Shown in pieces: positions 5,174 to 6,310 of a stretch of DNA of 6,310 nt. The DNA lies in the NCBI GenBank assembly GCA_015265235.1, contig JABZYJ010000111.1:1-6310 (forward strand), in the 5' to 3' direction. The notes beneath the pieces are model-generated. The model was not told the DNA's origin. It worked only from the letters and a program-made list of their open reading frames with translations, and did not search any database. The translations under genes were made by a program, and so were the position numbers. Every line of letters begins with the position of its first letter. Position 1 is the first letter of the stretch. This DNA is from Selenomonas sp. (GTDB lineage: Bacteria > Bacillota > Negativicutes > Selenomonadales > Selenomonadaceae).

Positions 5174-6310
5174 TCAGCCGAGAACACTGCGTGCGATTTC
5201 GACAGCACTGCGCGCATCGGCGGCATAGTAGTCTGCGCCGATCTCGCGCGCATAGTCCTCCGTCAGGACAGCACCGCCGACCACCGTCTGACACTCATGG
5301 CCTGCCTCGTGCAGGGCGTCAATCGTCCGCTTCATCGCCGTGACGGTCGTCGTCATCAGCGCAGAGAGCCCGATCAGTCCGACCTTCTTCTCGATGGCGA
5401 CTTCGACCACGCGCTGTACGGGTACATCGCGTCCGAGGTCGATGATCTGATAGCCGTAGTTCTCGAGGACGACCTTGACGATGTTCTTGCCGATGTCGTG
5501 GATGTCGCCCTCGACGGTCGCGAGGATGACCTTTCCCTTTGAGATTCCCTGTCCATTTTCGGCCAGCTTGGCCTTGATGAGTTCAAGCGCCGCCGTCGCT
5601 GCATTTGCCGCATTGATCAGCTGCGGCAGGAAGATGATCTCCTTTTCATAGCGGTCGCCGACAATGTCGAGCGCGGGAATGACTTTATCCTGGATGATGT
5701 CCATTGGCGCCGTGTTCGCCAGCAGCCGACGCGCAATCTGCTCTGCATCATCGCTGAGACCGCGCATGATGGCATCCATCAGCGGGTCGATTTCCGCATC
5801 CCCCTCCGCAGTTGGTGTATCCGACTTCACGTCTGCCGCAGCATCCGTAATACCGAGCTCCTTGCGGCGGCGAATCTCTGCCTGCTCGGCAGCGAACCGC
5901 TCAATATAGGCGGCACAGTCCGCATCCTCACCGCTGACGGCACGGAAGGAGACAACAGCGTCCATGACCTCCTTCGTGTTCGGATTGATGATCGGAAAAT
6001 CCAGACCAACGTGCATCGCCTGAATGAGGAAGTTCACCGTCATGTGCACGCGTGCGGGAAGACCAAACGAAATATTGCTGACCCCGAGTGCACAGTGCAG
6101 TCCCAGGCGCTCATGCACCTCACGCACGGCGCGCAGTGTCTCCATCGCCTGCTCCTGCTGTGCCGAGATGGTCAGCGTCAGGCAGTCGATCACGATATCC
6201 TCGCGGTCGAGCCCATAGGTCTCCGCCTCCGCCACAATGCGTTCGGCAATAGCAACGCGCTGCGCCGCTGTTTCGGGCAGACCGCTCTCATCCATCGCGA
6301 GCCCAAGTAC
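5174..6310 (-). CDS. metH: Cobalamin-dependent methionine synthase (MetH-like), C-terminal part, truncated by window edge
   Basis: The last 378 codons are visible and the frame stays open to the right edge (VLGLAMDESGLPETA), so the true start lies outside. In visible numbering, residues 1 to about 125 are the end of a pterin-binding (methyltetrahydrofolate) barrel, with DCLT at 42-45 and GVSNISFGLP at 76-85. A polar, acidic linker lies at about 156-178. Residues about 175-250 are the helical cap over methylcobalamin. Residues about 258-378 are the B12-binding Rossmann domain with D269-x-H271-x-x-G274 (GDIHDIG; H271, the cobalt ligand, at 5498-5500), S316 in SALMTTT and VGGA at 344-347. The protein stops right after the B12 domain. 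It therefore lacks the AdoMet-dependent reactivation domain of E. coli MetH, as in Thermotoga-type enzymes. It moves a methyl group from methyltetrahydrofolate to cobalamin and on to homocysteine. Whether it has its own homocysteine domain cannot be seen. A related corrinoid methyltransferase is possible, but the following HMT-MetF fusion favours methionine synthesis. Confidence 0.9.
   Translation of the reverse strand, partial: VLGLAMDESGLPETAAQRVAIAERIVAEAETYGLDREDIVIDCLTLTISAQQEQAMETLRAVREVHERLGLHCALGVSNISFGLPARVHMTVNFLIQAMHVGLDFPIINPNTKEVMDAVVSFRAVSGEDADCAAYIERFAAEQAEIRRRKELGITDAAADVKSDTPTAEGDAEIDPLMDAIMRGLSDDAEQIARRLLANTAPMDIIQDKVIPALDIVGDRYEKEIIFLPQLINAANAATAALELIKAKLAENGQGISKGKVILATVEGDIHDIGKNIVKVVLENYGYQIIDLGRDVPVQRVVEVAIEKKVGLIGLSALMTTTVTAMKRTIDALHEAGHECQTVVGGAVLTEDYAREIGADYYAADARSAVEIARSVLG

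Overview
The window looks like chromosomal DNA of a GC-rich member of the Firmicutes. The gene set and the look of the proteins suggest the Negativicutes (Selenomonas-like), but this placement is an impression from protein style and was not computed. Strong purine-rich Shine-Dalgarno sites, tight gene packing and Rho-independent terminators fit that view. No mobile element, CRISPR array, tRNA or rRNA was seen. No stretch longer than 300 bases lacks a gene.

Layout from left to right. (1) 1-194, minus strand: the first 64 codons of a glucose-1-phosphate thymidylyltransferase (RfbA/RmlA), cut by the window edge. (2) 259-298: a hairpin terminator. (3) 316-1482, minus: a polytopic membrane protein of the DUF819 (YjcL-like) family. 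(4) 1483-1626: a compact divergent control region with two face-to-face sigma-A-like promoters whose -10 boxes overlap, plus an 8-bp-arm palindrome that could be an operator for both. (5) 1627-2715, plus: a dipeptide (L-Ala-D/L-Glu) epimerase of the enolase superfamily with its full active site, followed 9 nt later by (6) 2725-3285, an unrecognised 186-residue soluble protein in the same operon. (7) 3342-3390: a strong hairpin terminator placed to serve both converging operons. (8) 3395-5161, minus: a fused homocysteine S-methyltransferase / methylenetetrahydrofolate reductase (YitJ-like). (9) 5174-6310, minus: the C-terminal part of a cobalamin-dependent methionine synthase (MetH-like), cut by the right edge and ending directly after its B12 domain.

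How the genes work together. The minus-strand pair at the right is a methionine / one-carbon module. The reductase half of the fusion makes 5-methyltetrahydrofolate, and the pterin and B12 domains of the MetH-like protein use it. The homocysteine-binding half of the fusion may be the methyl acceptor site or a separate methyltransferase. The visible MetH end has no AdoMet reactivation domain, so that function must lie elsewhere. The divergent centre is best read as a small peptidoglycan-dipeptide salvage locus: an epimerase for L-Ala-D-Glu, a partner of unknown function, and an uncharacterised permease-like protein under shared control. The epimerase assignment is strong. The link to the membrane protein and the 186-residue protein is inference from gene order and promoter arrangement.
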